Source: Amphiduros pacificus (taxonomy: Eukaryota; Annelida; Polychaeta; Phyllodocida; Hesionidae). From it: 64,000 bases of DNA. The stretch is taken from the NCBI GenBank assembly GCA_949316495.1, contig OX439008.1:10538501-10602500 (forward strand), in the 5' to 3' direction. The notes below the pieces were generated by a model, which was given only the letters and a program-made list of their open reading frames with translations, did not search any database and had not been told where the DNA came from. The number at the start of each line of letters is the position of its first letter. Position 1 is the stretch's first letter. Position numbers and translations under genes: made by a program. Below are positions 22,518-34,825 of the stretch, one piece after another.

Positions 22518-22555
22518 AATCTGTCAAGTGCTCCGCTTTGACCCCTAGTGTCTTA

Positions 22556-24936
22556 AACCCCTAACGGACAGGAAGGACGTTGATGTCCCCATTGTTCTGG
22601 CTTGATGACGTCATTTGTAACATTCTGAAGGGCTGCAACTTGTTACAATGTAATCATGATAATGACGTCAGACTGAGTGGATCATGAACTTTGACCCCAG
22701 CACTTCATTAAGCAAATTTAGTAACCATGGTTATTAATTTTATAAATTTAGTATTTGGATACACTAGTCCAGACAAAAATTGGTTAGTCCAGCCAATTAA
22801 CAAAATTTAGATAACCTAGCCCCTTAGGGGTTAATAGTGAAAGTTGGAATTGATAGTGTAACAATTTGGAATTAAATTGTGTAACAAAATTCAGTCTTGA
22901 CAAATTTTCCAAGTCTTTTGACTTCATGAAATAAATTGAATGAATAGAAAAGCCTTGTACTGACATGGAACAGTTATACCACAGATGGTGTCATGATCGC
23001 ATTTTAAAGTAAATGTTCCATCTGGTGGGAAAAGTGTGAGTTCGATCATGACTAGAGGAAAGTATATGACTCCACTTGTCTTTCCATCCACTTCAATTTT
23101 CCCAGAAACTACTGCGTGAAAGATTAAGCAACTAGAAGGCAAGGTGTTGTATTTTACTTAAAGAAAATGTTTACAAACATTCCAAAAATATAGCTCCAAG
23201 GCAGTTTGCCTATTGATTTGGTTTTTTTTGCCTGTGTACCAAACTTATGTGTCACCCGGCCTTCACAAGGTTGAACATTTGGAGAAGAGAATGGTTATAT
23301 GCCCAGCAAAGGAGTGACCCCTCAATTACAAGCAAGGGAATGGTCAGTAAATATAGATTGGATAGCTCATTGTCACATCAATGGTCTTTACTTGGAAAGC
23401 TTTCGTGAAATCACAAAAGTCACAGGCAATTTTTCAAAGATTTGGGATATGCTAAAATGAGATATATGGTCATGAAACTGATACAAACTAGCTCGAGAAT
23501 CTCTAGCAGTGAATTTGCCTTTTGTTTAGTTTGGGCCCGGCCCTAAGCTGCTCAAAAATGTTTAAAATGCAAATAAAATATAGCAGAAAATATCCTTAGG
23601 AAAGGGCTAGTTATTTAGGGAGTGGATGCCATGACCAGATACAAACAAGCTATCTCCCAAATATACCAAATAAACCCACCATGATTACTGCGTTTTGCAG
23701 AAAGTATCGAGTACTATGCAGTAATCTGTGGTCATTGTTCGAGTTTGAGCGAGAATGAATCTCCACCAAAAAAGTTTTTAGACCATGCAATCTCCCACAG
23801 AACAAGATTTGCGTGTGACCTCTGGTGGAGAATGTGATGCAAATGATGACTCGAAGGCGTTGTTTTGTGACCTGGCCTTGACCCTGAACTTGGCCTATAT
23901 TTCCTCTCCATCTTTGGCGCAAAATTGATAGGTAGGTCCTGTTTGTGAATTGTTGTTTATGCTCTAAAATTATACTTTTCAAATAGCTTTCCACATATCA
24001 ATTTAGCATAAAAGAAATAAATCTACAAAGAAAATGTTCCCTAACTTTTTGGAGGGTGGAGCAAGTGTGTTTATGGGAAACTAAACTTTCCACTGCGGAC
24101 AGTGAACTCGCTTCGCATCGGCACTTCCTGGGTTGGAGACAGCAACACAGAACACGAAATCCGGGCTTTGGTTATAAAGTTAAAGTTTGGAAGGTACTGC
24201 TCACACTGATTGCTTATTGATGGGCTTGAAATGACAGTTTAAACTTAGCAAGAAGTGCAATATTTTGTTTGGGGTGGGTTCTTGTCTGCAAAGTGACAAA
24301 AGTTCCAAAATCTTGGTAAAATGTTCTGAAACATCACAGTAGTTATCAATATCATTGATGGCTGACTCAGACTGTGTGTTACAGCATTACAATATGACTG
24401 TGAACCTCATCTGTCAATCGTCCAATTGCTTTCTTAAATGGGAATATAATGTCTGAGATACAAGTGATAGGGCTAATGGGCTAATGCTCATATGATTCAT
24501 GCATTTGAAGAGTGAAATTGAAACGTTCACTATTTATAACTTTACAGGCCCCCTGCCAATCTCTCCGACCAATGATTAAATATAGTGTAGTCGTACAGTT
24601 CTGGTTCCAGTAAAGTTGTACAGTTCTGGTGTGTACTTCACAATGGGGAAAAAAGCATGGAGATCGAAAAATCGGCCTATGGTAAAATTACATTCAGCCA
24701 ACCCAAATTTTTTTCAGAGTTTTATGATGAGTCACATCATGATGTTTGGTCACATGATCACTACTGATCAATGTTATTTTACATTGACAACATCATTGTG
24801 CCTTGTAAAAAATAAACACTTTTAAAGTGATGAAAGGCAATTGGAATACAAGAATACATAAGGAACACAACATTCAGCTAAATTACAATTAGTATAACAC
24901 AGGTTTGTTTGATGTTTGACCCTCATTTGTGGTAGT
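22556..24936. other. Intergenic, no recognised gene
   Basis: Two perfect TGACGTCA palindromes lie at 22606-22613 and 22663-22670. A minus-strand ORF of 114 codons at 23650-23994 has no recognisable domain. Otherwise unremarkable. Confidence 0.45.
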
Positions 24937-25740
24937 AGTAGTCATTGTTACATTGACCCAATGGTGGTCATTGTTGCTGAACTGGTCATTATTGCCAAAG
25001 TGGTCATCATTGCTACAGTGGTCATTGTCGCTATAGTGGTTATTGTTGTTAAAGTAGTCATTGTTGCATTGACCCTATAGTGGTCATTGCTGCTAAAGTG
25101 GTCATCATTGCCACAGTCATTGTTGCTACAGTAGTCATTGTTGCTACAGTAGTCATTGTTGCTACAGTAGTCATTGTTGCTACAGTGGTCATTCTTGCTA
25201 CAGTGGTCATTCTTGCTACAGTAGTCATTCTTGCTACAGTAGTCATTCTTGCTACAGTAGTCATTGTTGCTACAGTGGTCATCATTGCCACAGTCATTGT
25301 TGCTACAGTAGTCGTTGTTGCTACAGTGGTCATTCTTGCTACAGTAGTCATTCTTGCTATAGTGGTCATTCTTGCTACAGTGGTCATTCTTGCTACAGTA
25401 GTCATTCTTGCTATAGTGGTCATTCTTGCTATCGTGGTAACCATTGTTGTAGTAGTCATTATTGCTATAATTTAGTCTTTATTGCTATAATAGTCAGTAT
25501 TGCTTTAATAGTCATTATTGCTATAATAGTCAGTATTGCTATAATAGTCATTATTGCTACAATAGTCAGTATTGCTATAATAGTCACTATTGCTATAATA
25601 GTCAGTATTGCTATAATAGTCAGTATTGCTATAATAGTCAGTATTGCTACAATAGTCAGTATTGCTATAATAGTCTGTATTTCCACAGTGGTGATTATTG
25701 CAAAAGTTGTCATTATTGCTATAGTGGTCATCATTGCTAT
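24937..25740. repeat. 18-bp minisatellite in two sub-arrays
   Basis: The first part (to about 25450) has the unit GTCATTGTTGCTACAGTA; the second (about 25480-25685) has GTCAGTATTGCTATAATA. They are clearly related. The 18-bp period keeps ORFs open on both strands with 6-residue repeats; these are not judged to be genes. Confidence 0.95.
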
Positions 25741-28200
25741 CATGGTTCTTGTGAACAAACTTAAATGGCAATTTGTTGACTTTGCCTGTGTCACAGTAGG
25801 CATATGCAAAGTTATCAGTTTGTGACAAAAACATTAAAAATGGTTCGAGGTGGTCAGTTATGGGCCATATAACATAAGTGGCATCTGAAATATTAACAGA
25901 ATGTCTCACCTTCCAATATATTTAATTTGATGTTCAATACTAGTGATAATTCTTTTCAAAACCAGAGAAAAAGTCAATGTGTGAAAAATTTGAATGGATG
26001 TGCCATAACTTGCTAATAATATAGAAAAAACGTGAAAACAACACTTGTGAAATTATGCACCCAGAAAATGTATGTACATTGCAATAACCAAGGTGATGCA
26101 ATCACACACTTTGGCCAACTTGATTCACTAGATGTGACACTCAGGTGACCTCTGAGGGATAAGTTCATGTCACTGCCTTATCACACCTAAAGCCAAGCAC
26201 CTAATACATATATACACTCAAATTCTCATGATACATTTGATACACTGTATACATAGCTTCACCAATGCTAGGAATGATTATCATATTGTATTTCTGTATT
26301 AGAAAGATAGACATGCATAATATCTGACATAATGTTTTCAAACTTATTGCAGGTGTATAAACAATTATAAGAATTGGTACGAAATTATAGCACCTCGGAA
26401 AAGAGAATTTCCTTCATTTGATTTTAATAACTCAAAAGATTATACAATATTTATGTATTATGGAGAAGATTTGCAACTTACATTTTTCTGTGGGCTCAGT
26501 TTTTGTGTCTACATAAGGCAGACATGATTTTGGGGGAACATGTTGCAGTTTAAGTTCCTGAGCATTAAATGTCCAACTGGGACGTCATTCTGAGTTAAAT
26601 GCAACTAATGATAATATTTTATGGGGATTACAAGTTCAATCAAAAGGTTTGCTTGTGTTTTATGATTACTAAAATGAATTTTTTGGTCTGAATTTCAATG
26701 TTATAACTTATCTATGATCATATAGGTACACAGCATGCATAATGTTTACACAAGAATTAAGATATGTTGCTCTTTGCAATATGGCACCTTTGCTGACGGG
26801 CTGTTCCTTGTAACAGATGTATTATAAATCCCAACTTTTCATTTCATATTGAAACAAGCTGACTACACATATGTTATGTTGGCAAGACATATGAATATTT
26901 AGGATTCATTCAGACAAAAAACATAATGCAAATTTATCTATGTTGCCAAGTGTTTGGAAACCCAGGAAATCTGACAAATTTCATGATGAGAGCAAAATTC
27001 AGTTGCTGACAGCTGTTTGTATGGTCATTGTTGGGATCTGATATCTTTTGAGCTAAGCAGTGGCAGGTTAAATGAGGTCATGTTATTAGCTGACTTTTAT
27101 CTGGTCCTTCAAGTTCTAACGTACAGCAAAATGGTCAGGAAATGGCCCTGTGTAACCATTTGGTTACATTTAGTGTGAAAAATAAACATTGAACCAATCT
27201 GTTTATGAACAGGAGACAAGACGGGGGTAAAGAAATTTATTTTTGAAAGATTAACGGAGGTTTACATTTTGAACAGATTAAAGGAATTATGCAGTGATTT
27301 TTGAAAAACACATATAGAAATAATAAATTAATGATAAAGGTATTTGCCTGTTATATTCAATAAGTGTCTGTAAAACCTATTTGAACAAGAACCTAATTTA
27401 TAGCCCCCTTTTTAAAGCACACTTCTTTCATGGGGCCATTTTTATGTGGGGTGTTGTCATAGAGGTGCTAAAATGACATAAGAGTATGACAATATGCTTT
27501 TGACGTCATGAATGGTATTGTCCTTTGAATAGTACTAGAATGACATCAAACAGTGCTACGCTACTTTGGGCCTCATCTGAGGCAGATCTCTGATAATAGT
27601 AGTGCTCTCATCGATGCTGATAAGTGTCAAAATGTTGTCAAATTTCTATCCAAACGACATGTCGACATGCATGAAATGATTATCAATATTTTGCCTACCT
27701 GTTAATTTATGTAAAGATTTAAATAAAAGAGCAAAAGCACATTATTTTGTGAGTTTTGTGTCTGTTGACTGAAATGTTGCCCTGTTCCATGGGCGTGGCC
27801 ATTTGCAATCTCGCGTGTAACAGTAATCACATTGAGAGCGGGAGGCCTGCAATACAAGGTAAATAATGCAAGATACTGGGACCGATTTGTGAGGTTTATA
27901 ATCTTTTATTTTCAATAAAAACAACAGGGTATTGATGTACACATATCAGATCAAAGTTGGGCAGTTCTTGTATTGATATATATATTGATATTATTTGACA
28001 CAAGACACAAAAGTATCGACATGTGAAAACCTGTATCGATAAGAGCACTGTTAATAATAGTGCAACTTCTTTATCCTATTTCAACTTATCTCATTACTTT
28101 GTGTTAAACTTCAATATGTTGTCATGTTCTTATGAAGAAGTGCTTTTTATACACAAAATTACATATTTAATGCTTAATACTTTTTATGCAGGTTTACATT
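25741..28200. other. Intergenic, no recognised feature
   Basis: AT-rich DNA without convincing exons or known repeat ends. Confidence 0.5.
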
Positions 28201-28204
28201 TTGA

Positions 28205-28262
28205 AAAGATTAATGGAGGTACTGGGTTATTGGAGGTACTGGGTTAATGGAGGCACTGGGTT
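28205..28262. repeat. 17-bp tandem repeat, three copies
   Basis: Three adjacent copies of the type TGGAGGTACTGGGTTAT. Confidence 0.7.
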
Positions 28263-28767
28263 TGCCAAGGCTCTTGTCATGTCCAAATATGACATAGATT
28301 TTCTTGAATAGTCCTCACCTCATTCATACAGACCTCACACAAACCTTGACAGTTATTTATATGTCTCTTATTTTGAGCTGAAATCACTAAACTTTGAAGT
28401 GGGTAACAGTATAGAGTACCTAAAAAAAATGTTCCTCATTTTTTAACAAAAGTGATTGGCATGCCTGAATAATGAGTGCTTTTGAAATGAAATCATCCGT
28501 CTGGAATGATCTTATCATCTTATCAAATTGTTGCGTCAATAATGTTGGCAAATTGCTCTCTTAATTATGCTTCTCTAGGCTAAAATATAATTAATTGTGT
28601 TATCTGTCATTTATAATGTAATCTGATATTTAAGGTTAATATGTACGAGATATAGAACATTTGAAATGGGCATGACATTTGAATATGTATATAAGCAGTC
28701 ATCAATTTAGTCATGTATAATTAGAACTGAAAAAAGGGCATCCTGTGCCATGCTTTGGTCATGCCAG
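28263..28767. other. Intergenic, no recognised feature
   Basis: AT-rich DNA between two tandem arrays; nothing recognised. Confidence 0.5.
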
Positions 28768-29105
28768 AGTCATGCCTGACCCTACAGTCATGCCTGCTCC
28801 GACATAGTCATACTTTACCCTAGTCTTGCCTGACCCTACAGTCTTGCCTGACCCTACAGTCTTGCCTGACACTATGTACAGTCTTGCCTGACCCTACAGT
28901 CTTGCCTGACTCTACAATCTTGCCAGACTCTACAGTCTTGCCTGACCCTACAGTCTTGCCTGACTCTACAGTCTTGCCTGACCCTACAGTCTTGCCTGAC
29001 TCTACAGTCTTGCCTGACCCTAGTCTTGCCTGACCCTACAGTCTTGCCTGACCCTACAGTCTTGTCTGACCCTACAGTCTTGCCTGACCCTAGTCTTGCC
29101 TGACC
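28768..29105. repeat. 18-bp minisatellite, about 18 copies
   Basis: The unit is CTTGCCTGACCCTACAGT with variants, some shortened to CTTGCCTGACCCTAGT. Minus-strand ORFs across it are repeat artefacts. Confidence 0.95.
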
Positions 29106-29129
29106 AATGATATCTGTATGCCAGGCCAA

Positions 29130-29213
29130 GTTTTCTTTTTACTATTACCAGAAACAAACACTTAATGATAGTTTTCTTTTTACTATTACCAGAAACAAAC
29201 ACTTAATGATAGG
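29130..29213. repeat. 42-bp exact tandem duplication
   Basis: Two copies of a block starting GTTTTCTTTTTACTATTACC and ending AACACTTAATGATAG lie end to end. Confidence 0.9.
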
Positions 29214-29879
29214 TTAATCTCATGCCATGTAGAATAAATAGCTGTGATGATGATGAAGAATTGGGCTCCACTTCAGATTGCGTGTCATATAGGACGTGAG
29301 GCATGTGTCATTCGGCTGATTATATCCTGGCCTCTAGGATGTTGTTATCGACTTCAGCCTGATTCATACGAAATGGGCCAAATATAGACACATCTGTTCA
29401 GAAACTTACATGAAATACCAATACTGTATGTTCAAAATTTAAGGTAAATTGTAGGTCTCTCAAATATAACAATAACATATAAGTGTAACTTTTTATATTT
29501 TATATACATGTATATGAATTTGGTGATTGATGGTCACAGAGTTAGGCAGATGTGTACAGTGCGCTGAACAGTGCAATGGTTAGAAGGCAGCATTGTAACA
29601 TTATTGCCAGTGAATATTGTGATACTCTGTTTATTCCAAATGCATCCTGGTGGAACACTGTCTTGACACTGGATGTGTTGATATAGCACCAGGTCCTGTC
29701 TTTATCTTGGTATATTTGCCATCATGGTTAGCAGAATGTAGACCTGTGCTTTTGCAGATCAAACAAACTGTATCATAAGTGAATGTATGGTGTGAAATCT
29801 GTTAAGATCACCAAAGAAATATGTAGATTAGCAGCAAGGAATGGTGGTGATGTGTTTTGGGAAGTATGTTGTTGTTCAG
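29214..29879. other. Intergenic, no recognised feature
   Basis: No gene, tandem repeat or element end is recognised. Confidence 0.5.
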
Positions 29880-30189
29880 AGATTGGTGGTTAATTTGAGG
29901 CATGACATAACTTGGAGTGCGCCAGCGAGAGTGTAAACACTGGCCCATGCATGACACACTGACCCCATACTGCACCTCGGAGCCAGCCAATCAGGGCCAG
30001 CCCAACAATGTGGCCGGTCCAAGGCTTCCCTGCTAGGCCTGTGTGTGTGAGAAGACATCAGACACTGCGCAGATACAGACACACCACTGAACACAACCAT
30101 CCAGCTGAAATATACACAGCACAAAGGATAGACCCACGTACATTGCAAGCCTCAGGAGTTTGATTTCAACTGTACATTTCAGCACTTTG
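29880..30189 (+). promoter_or_regulatory. Candidate promoter and untranslated first exon of the thymosin gene
   Basis: The segment is clearly richer in GC than its surroundings, has a CCAAT box (AGCCAATCAGG, CCAAT at 29987-29991), lacks repeats, and ends in a consensus donor TTTG|gtaagtg at 30190. The thymosin coding exon at 38329 needs an upstream 5'UTR exon because it begins at a splice acceptor. This is the best candidate I see, 8.1 kb upstream. The link is inferred and would need transcript data. Confidence 0.35.
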
Positions 30190-31362
30190 GTAAGTGTGGG
30201 CAGTTTTGCCTGGTTTAATTGTGACATGAGCTGTTGCTAGGCTGCTCCCCGTCTGCCTCTCCATTGTTTAGGAGGTCCCATCACACTCTGACATCCACTC
30301 CCGCAGAATATGCCCCACATACCAGCAGGAGGTGTAACAAAGTCCTGGACACTTGTAACTGTTCACCATGCACTCGTAAAGTAGGTTCTTGTGATAACAC
30401 TCAGAGAGAAAACATTTCAATTTTGGCCCAAGAAAATGACCTCATTTTACTCCAGGGGTGAGTAGGTCAGGAATGCCACCAGAGATATCTAGGAGATAAA
30501 ATAGCCACTAGAGGGAGCAGATTGTGATTAGAAATGGCAGGATGTTTATCCTGACATTTAGGATAACACTGTTTACAGTTAGGATCTATTTGGCCTTTTA
30601 ATACCTTCGTGACAGTTGGCAATAAAGCAGGCCCTTGAGGCAGCAAAAGGGACAACTCCACAGTCTGAGGATTTTAAAATTATATTTCCGTACTTTTCAT
30701 AAATTGTTTAAGTTTAAATTAAGACAGCAGGATTGTCATTCATATGAAGCAAATCTTTTAGATTTGTAGGTTATCCTAATTTTGTGGTCAGAGCAAGGAT
30801 ATTTTGGTACCCTGGGTTACAATGAGCAGGGTATTGGGGGAGCAGGGATATTTTTGGTAATTTGGGGGCACATTGAGCAGGGGATCAGGGATATTCTGGG
30901 AGTTAGGGGATTTCCATGCAGCATGAAAGCCTGCATCTAAATCCTCCAGCAGTAAGTGAATTGATATTTGATGATTCCTGTCCAAAATTAGGTCTAATGG
31001 AGATAATGTAGAGTTTTCATTCATGTTAGCAGAATGTATACATACCAGGATGTGTGCATTTACAAGTGATATTCATAAATGTATAGCACTGGACAACCTA
31101 TTTTGTCAGTGATATTTATTAATTATAGCACCAGACAGCCTATTCATCAATGATATACAATTATAGCACTGGACTGCCTATTTATCAGTTATATTCTAGT
31201 GTTCCTGGAATGTGATATTTGAGCTGTGAGTAAGAAGCCATGCTATTAAGAGTGTTACAAGACATGGCTATCGTATCATGCTGGTACAGTCATTATGCAT
31301 CATCAAATCCCAGACTAAACAAAAAAGTAATGCTAGTATGTTACTGAGGGAGATATATAGCT
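30190..31362. other. Possible thymosin intron 1, no exon seen
   Basis: Apart from the CTCF-like site at 30504-30520 and a loosely repeated GGGATATTTTGG-type stretch at 30795-30900, nothing is recognised. Confidence 0.4.
30504..30520 (+). promoter_or_regulatory. CTCF-like motif
   Basis: GCCACTAGAGGGAGCAG is close to the conserved bilaterian CTCF core. A single motif match in 64 kb has limited weight. Confidence 0.35.
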
Positions 31363-31790
31363 CTGATAAATCAGCATATACAGTCAGCACCCAGACAGGA
31401 TGGGAGGCAGTGAGTTGTCCCCAGAGATAGATCAGCATATGGTCAGCACCCAGACAGGATGGGAGGCAGTGAGTTGTCCCCAGAGATAGATCAGCATATG
31501 GTCAGCACCCAGACAGGATGGGAGGCAGTGAGTAGTCCCCAGAGATAGATCTGCATACAGTCAGCACCCAGACAGGATGGGAGGCAGTGAGTAGTCCCCA
31601 GAGATAGATCTTCATACAGTCAGCACCCAGACAGGATGGGGGACAGTGAGTAGTCCCCAGAGATAGATCTTCATACAGTCAGCACCCAGACTGGATGGGA
31701 GGCAGTGAGTTGTCCCCAGAGATAGATCAGCATACAGTCAGCACCCAGACAGGATGGGAGGCAGTTAGAGATAGATCAATCTGCCCCCAG
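31363..31790. repeat. 59-bp minisatellite, seven copies
   Basis: Copies of a unit containing CAGCACCCAGACAGGATGGG and GTCCCCAGAGATAGATC begin at about 31385, 31444, 31503, 31562, 31621, 31680 and 31739. Confidence 0.95.
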
Positions 31791-32076
31791 GTAACGACAC
31801 TCAGCATTCACCATTACAGCCCTGCAATTGTTTCCACCCTGATTCATGCCCAGACCAATCTTATAAGTTGAGCCAGGAATGACAGTGTTTAATTACAAGG
31901 CATTGTATATAATATATATAAGTAGGGCCTGTCAAAGTATATCAAATTACTTTTTTTAGAAGAAGTAGGGAGAGTTTGTTGGTTTAAATGGTCTATTATA
32001 GAGATACCTACCAGCATATATTAAATGAAAATAGTTGCACGATACTAAGATGAATTTGTAAGGAGATATGAACATT
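31791..32076. other. Unique spacer between arrays
   Basis: No repeat or gene recognised. Confidence 0.5.
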
Positions 32077-32443
32077 CACCTGCTCTTCCTGGTATCACTG
32101 TGAGCCGGTCACCTCCAGTAATCATATAGATCACATTAACCTGCTCTTCCTGGTATCACTGTGAGCCAGTCACCTCCAGTAATCATATAGATCACATTAA
32201 CCTGCTCTTCCTGGTATCAGTGTGAGCCGGTCACCTCCAGTAATCATATAGATCACATTAACCTGCCCTTCCTGGTATCAGTGTGAGCCGGTCACCTCCA
32301 GTAATCCTATAGATCACATTAACCTGCCCTTCCTGGTATCAGTGTGAGCCGGTCACCTCCTGTAATCATATAGATCACATTAACCTGCCCTTCCTGGTAT
32401 CAGTGTGAGCCGGTCACCTCCTGTAATCATATAGATCACATTA
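32077..32443. repeat. 61-bp minisatellite, six copies
   Basis: The unit runs from CCTGCTCTTCCTGGTATCA through GTGAGCCGGTCACCTCC to ATAGATCACATTAA. Copies are almost identical, so the array is young or homogenised. Confidence 0.95.
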
Positions 32444-32448
32444 TATGG

Positions 32449-32938
32449 TGTATCATGGGGCATTCTGTGACTTCACTTAAATTGAGAGGAGGTGTATCAT
32501 GGGGCATTCTATGATTTCACTTAAATAGAGAGGAGGTGTATCATGGGGCATTCTATGACTTCACTTAAATAGAGAGGAGGTGTATCATGGGGCATTCTAT
32601 GACTTCACTTAAATAGAGAGGTGTATCATGGGGCATTCTATGACTTCACTTAAATAGAGAGGAGGTGTATCATGGGGCATTCTATGACTTCACTTAAATA
32701 GAGAGGAGGTGTATCATGGGGCATTCTATGACTTCACTTAAATAGAGAGGTGTATCATGGGGCATTCTATGACTTCACTTAAATAGAGAGGAGGTGTATC
32801 ATGGGGCATTCTATGACTTCACTTAAATAGAGAGGAGGTGTATCATGGGGCATTCTATGACTTCACTTAAATAGAGAGGAGGTGTATCATGGGGCATTCT
32901 ATGACTTCACTTAAATAGAGAGGAGGTGTATCATGGGG
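32449..32938. repeat. 44-bp minisatellite, about 12 copies
   Basis: The unit starts GGTGTATCATGGGGCATTCT and ends CACTTAAATAGAGAGGA. Some units lack three bases (41 bp). Copies are nearly identical. Confidence 0.95.
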
Positions 32939-33724
32939 CAGTGGAGTTGGAAGTCTTACTACAATGTGAGGATGGAGCCATGACAGACGTAGCTCATTAT
33001 GTGTGGTCAGCATGTGTGACATTTGTACCACATTCACTGTGACACACTTAGCATGGTATCCCCCCAGGCACTGCTGACGAGCTGGACCGAGCACCGAGCG
33101 GAACCAAGACTCGCTGTGCTTTGATCTTCTGTACAGGGATTAAAATAGTAGAAAGCCTCTCCTTTTATTCTTTTATTCATTCATATTTCTTTTGCAGTGA
33201 TCTTTTATTTCAGTGATCACATTTTAAAGCTTGATCATATTAACCATAAAAATTATACAAACTTCACAACCAGAGAAAAAAAAAACAAACAATTGTTAGT
33301 CATCAAAACAAATTTGCATTCCGGGATTGTTCAGGTTGACGGTTATACGTTATGTTATATGTTAGACATGTTTGATAGAGGGGACTGATTCAGGAGATAT
33401 GATTCAGGAGATATGATTACCTGAGTGTTGTTGAAGATAGTGCTATGTTTTCCCCAGGAGCTGTAGGCCAAGTGACTTGGAGGGTTGATATGAGATGCGT
33501 CTTCTGGACAGATGTTTGGACAGATATAAGCAGTCAGTGCTAGTGACATAATTGGTTGCTTTTTTTCAACTTAACTAGCCATGTCATTTTGGTTGCTCTA
33601 AGGTGATGTCTTTATGATGTTTATATTAAGGAAGCTTGAATTTTTTGTGTTCAGTTCTTGCCACAGTTCAGTGTTTCAACTTGTGACCTAGATCAACTTG
33701 AACCCTTTAATCACCCAAGGGGCA
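32939..33724. other. Spacer, no recognised exon
   Basis: A small GC-richer patch near 33068-33140 follows a CCCCCCAG, but no donor follows it, so it was not called an exon. Confidence 0.4.
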
Positions 33725-34115
33725 CTCTATAAAGATCCATCAGTGACCTCCATAAAGATCCATTAGTGACCTCCATAAAGATCCATCAGTGACCTCCATA
33801 AAGATCCATCAGTGACCTCCATAAAGATCCATCAGTGACCTCCATAAAGATCCATCAGTGACCTCCATAAATATCCATCAGTGACCTCCATAAAGATCCA
33901 TTAGTGACCTCCATAAAGATCCATCAGTGACCTCCATAAAGATCCATCAGTGACCTCCTTAAAGATCCATCAGTGACCTCCATAAAGATCCATCATTGAC
34001 CTCCATAAAGATCCATCAGTAACCTCCATAAAGATCCATCAGTAACCTCCATAAAGATCCATCAGTGACTTTCAATAAAATCCATCAGTGACCTTCATAA
34101 AGATCCATTAGTAAC
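33725..34115. repeat. 23-bp minisatellite, about 17 copies
   Basis: The unit is TCCATAAAGATCCATCAGTG plus ACC. Confidence 0.95.
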
Positions 34116-34144
34116 CTCCACATATATGAATACAATCATGAATA

Positions 34145-34825
34145 CAGTTGAATAACCTGAATGCATGTCAGTACAGCTATATAAACTTGACCGTACATCA
34201 GTACAGCTGTATAAACCTGACATACATAACTACAACTGTATAAACCTGACGCACATAACTACAGCTGTATAAACCTGACCATACATCACTACACCTGTAT
34301 AAACCTGACGTACATCACTACAGCTGTATAAACCTGATGTACATCACTACAGCTGTCTAAACCTGACGTACATAACTACAGCTGTATAAACCTGATGTAC
34401 ATCACTACAGCTGTCTAAACCTGACGTACATAACTACAGCTGTATAAACCTGATGTACATCACTACAGCTGTCTAAACCTGACGTACATAACTACAGCTG
34501 TATAAACCTGATGTACATCACTACAGCTGTCTAAACCTGACGTACATAACTACAGCTGTATAAAATTGACCATACATCAGTACAGCTGTATAAACTTGAC
34601 CATACATCAGTACAGCTGTTTAAATCTGACCTTGCATCACTATAGCTGTATAAGCCTGACTGTATAGCTGTATAAACCTGACATACATAACTACAGCTGT
34701 ATAAACCTGACCATACATCAGTACAGCTGTATAAACTTGACCATACATCAGTACAGCTGTTTAAATCGGGCCTTGCATCACTACAGCTGTATAAGCCTGA
34801 CTGTATAGCTGTATAAACCTGACTG
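34145..34825. repeat. 29-bp minisatellite with 58-bp dimer structure
   Basis: The basic unit contains ACTACAGCTGTATAAACCTG. In the centre, alternating units (ATCACTACAGCTGTCTAAA and ATAACTACAGCTGTATAAA) form a 58-bp higher-order repeat. Confidence 0.9.

Larger units (their letters stand above)
21955..22555 (+). repeat. Dispersed repeat, copy 1, with two nested insertions
   Basis: It is similar along its length to 62470-62855. Shared landmarks are TGCTTTTGCAATTT, ATTTGGTT, GTTTGTATATA, TGCTGGAGGCTGT, AAAATATGTG and GTCAAGTGCTC. Both copies contain an internal inverted repeat, GCTGGAGGCTGT against ACAGCCTCCAGC, here at about 22178-22189 and 22333-22344. The family is unidentified and no coding potential is seen. 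Confidence 0.7.

Noticed and set aside
23650-23994. 114-codon minus-strand ORF as a transposon remnant
   Set aside because: No transposase or reverse transcriptase motif can be seen; length is within chance for this window.
25058-25909. Several overlapping 114-134-codon ORFs
   Set aside because: 18-bp minisatellite open on both strands; compositionally trivial peptides.
33058-33142. Possible exon after CCCCCCAG with GC-rich sequence
   Set aside because: No donor follows and no domain is encoded in any frame.
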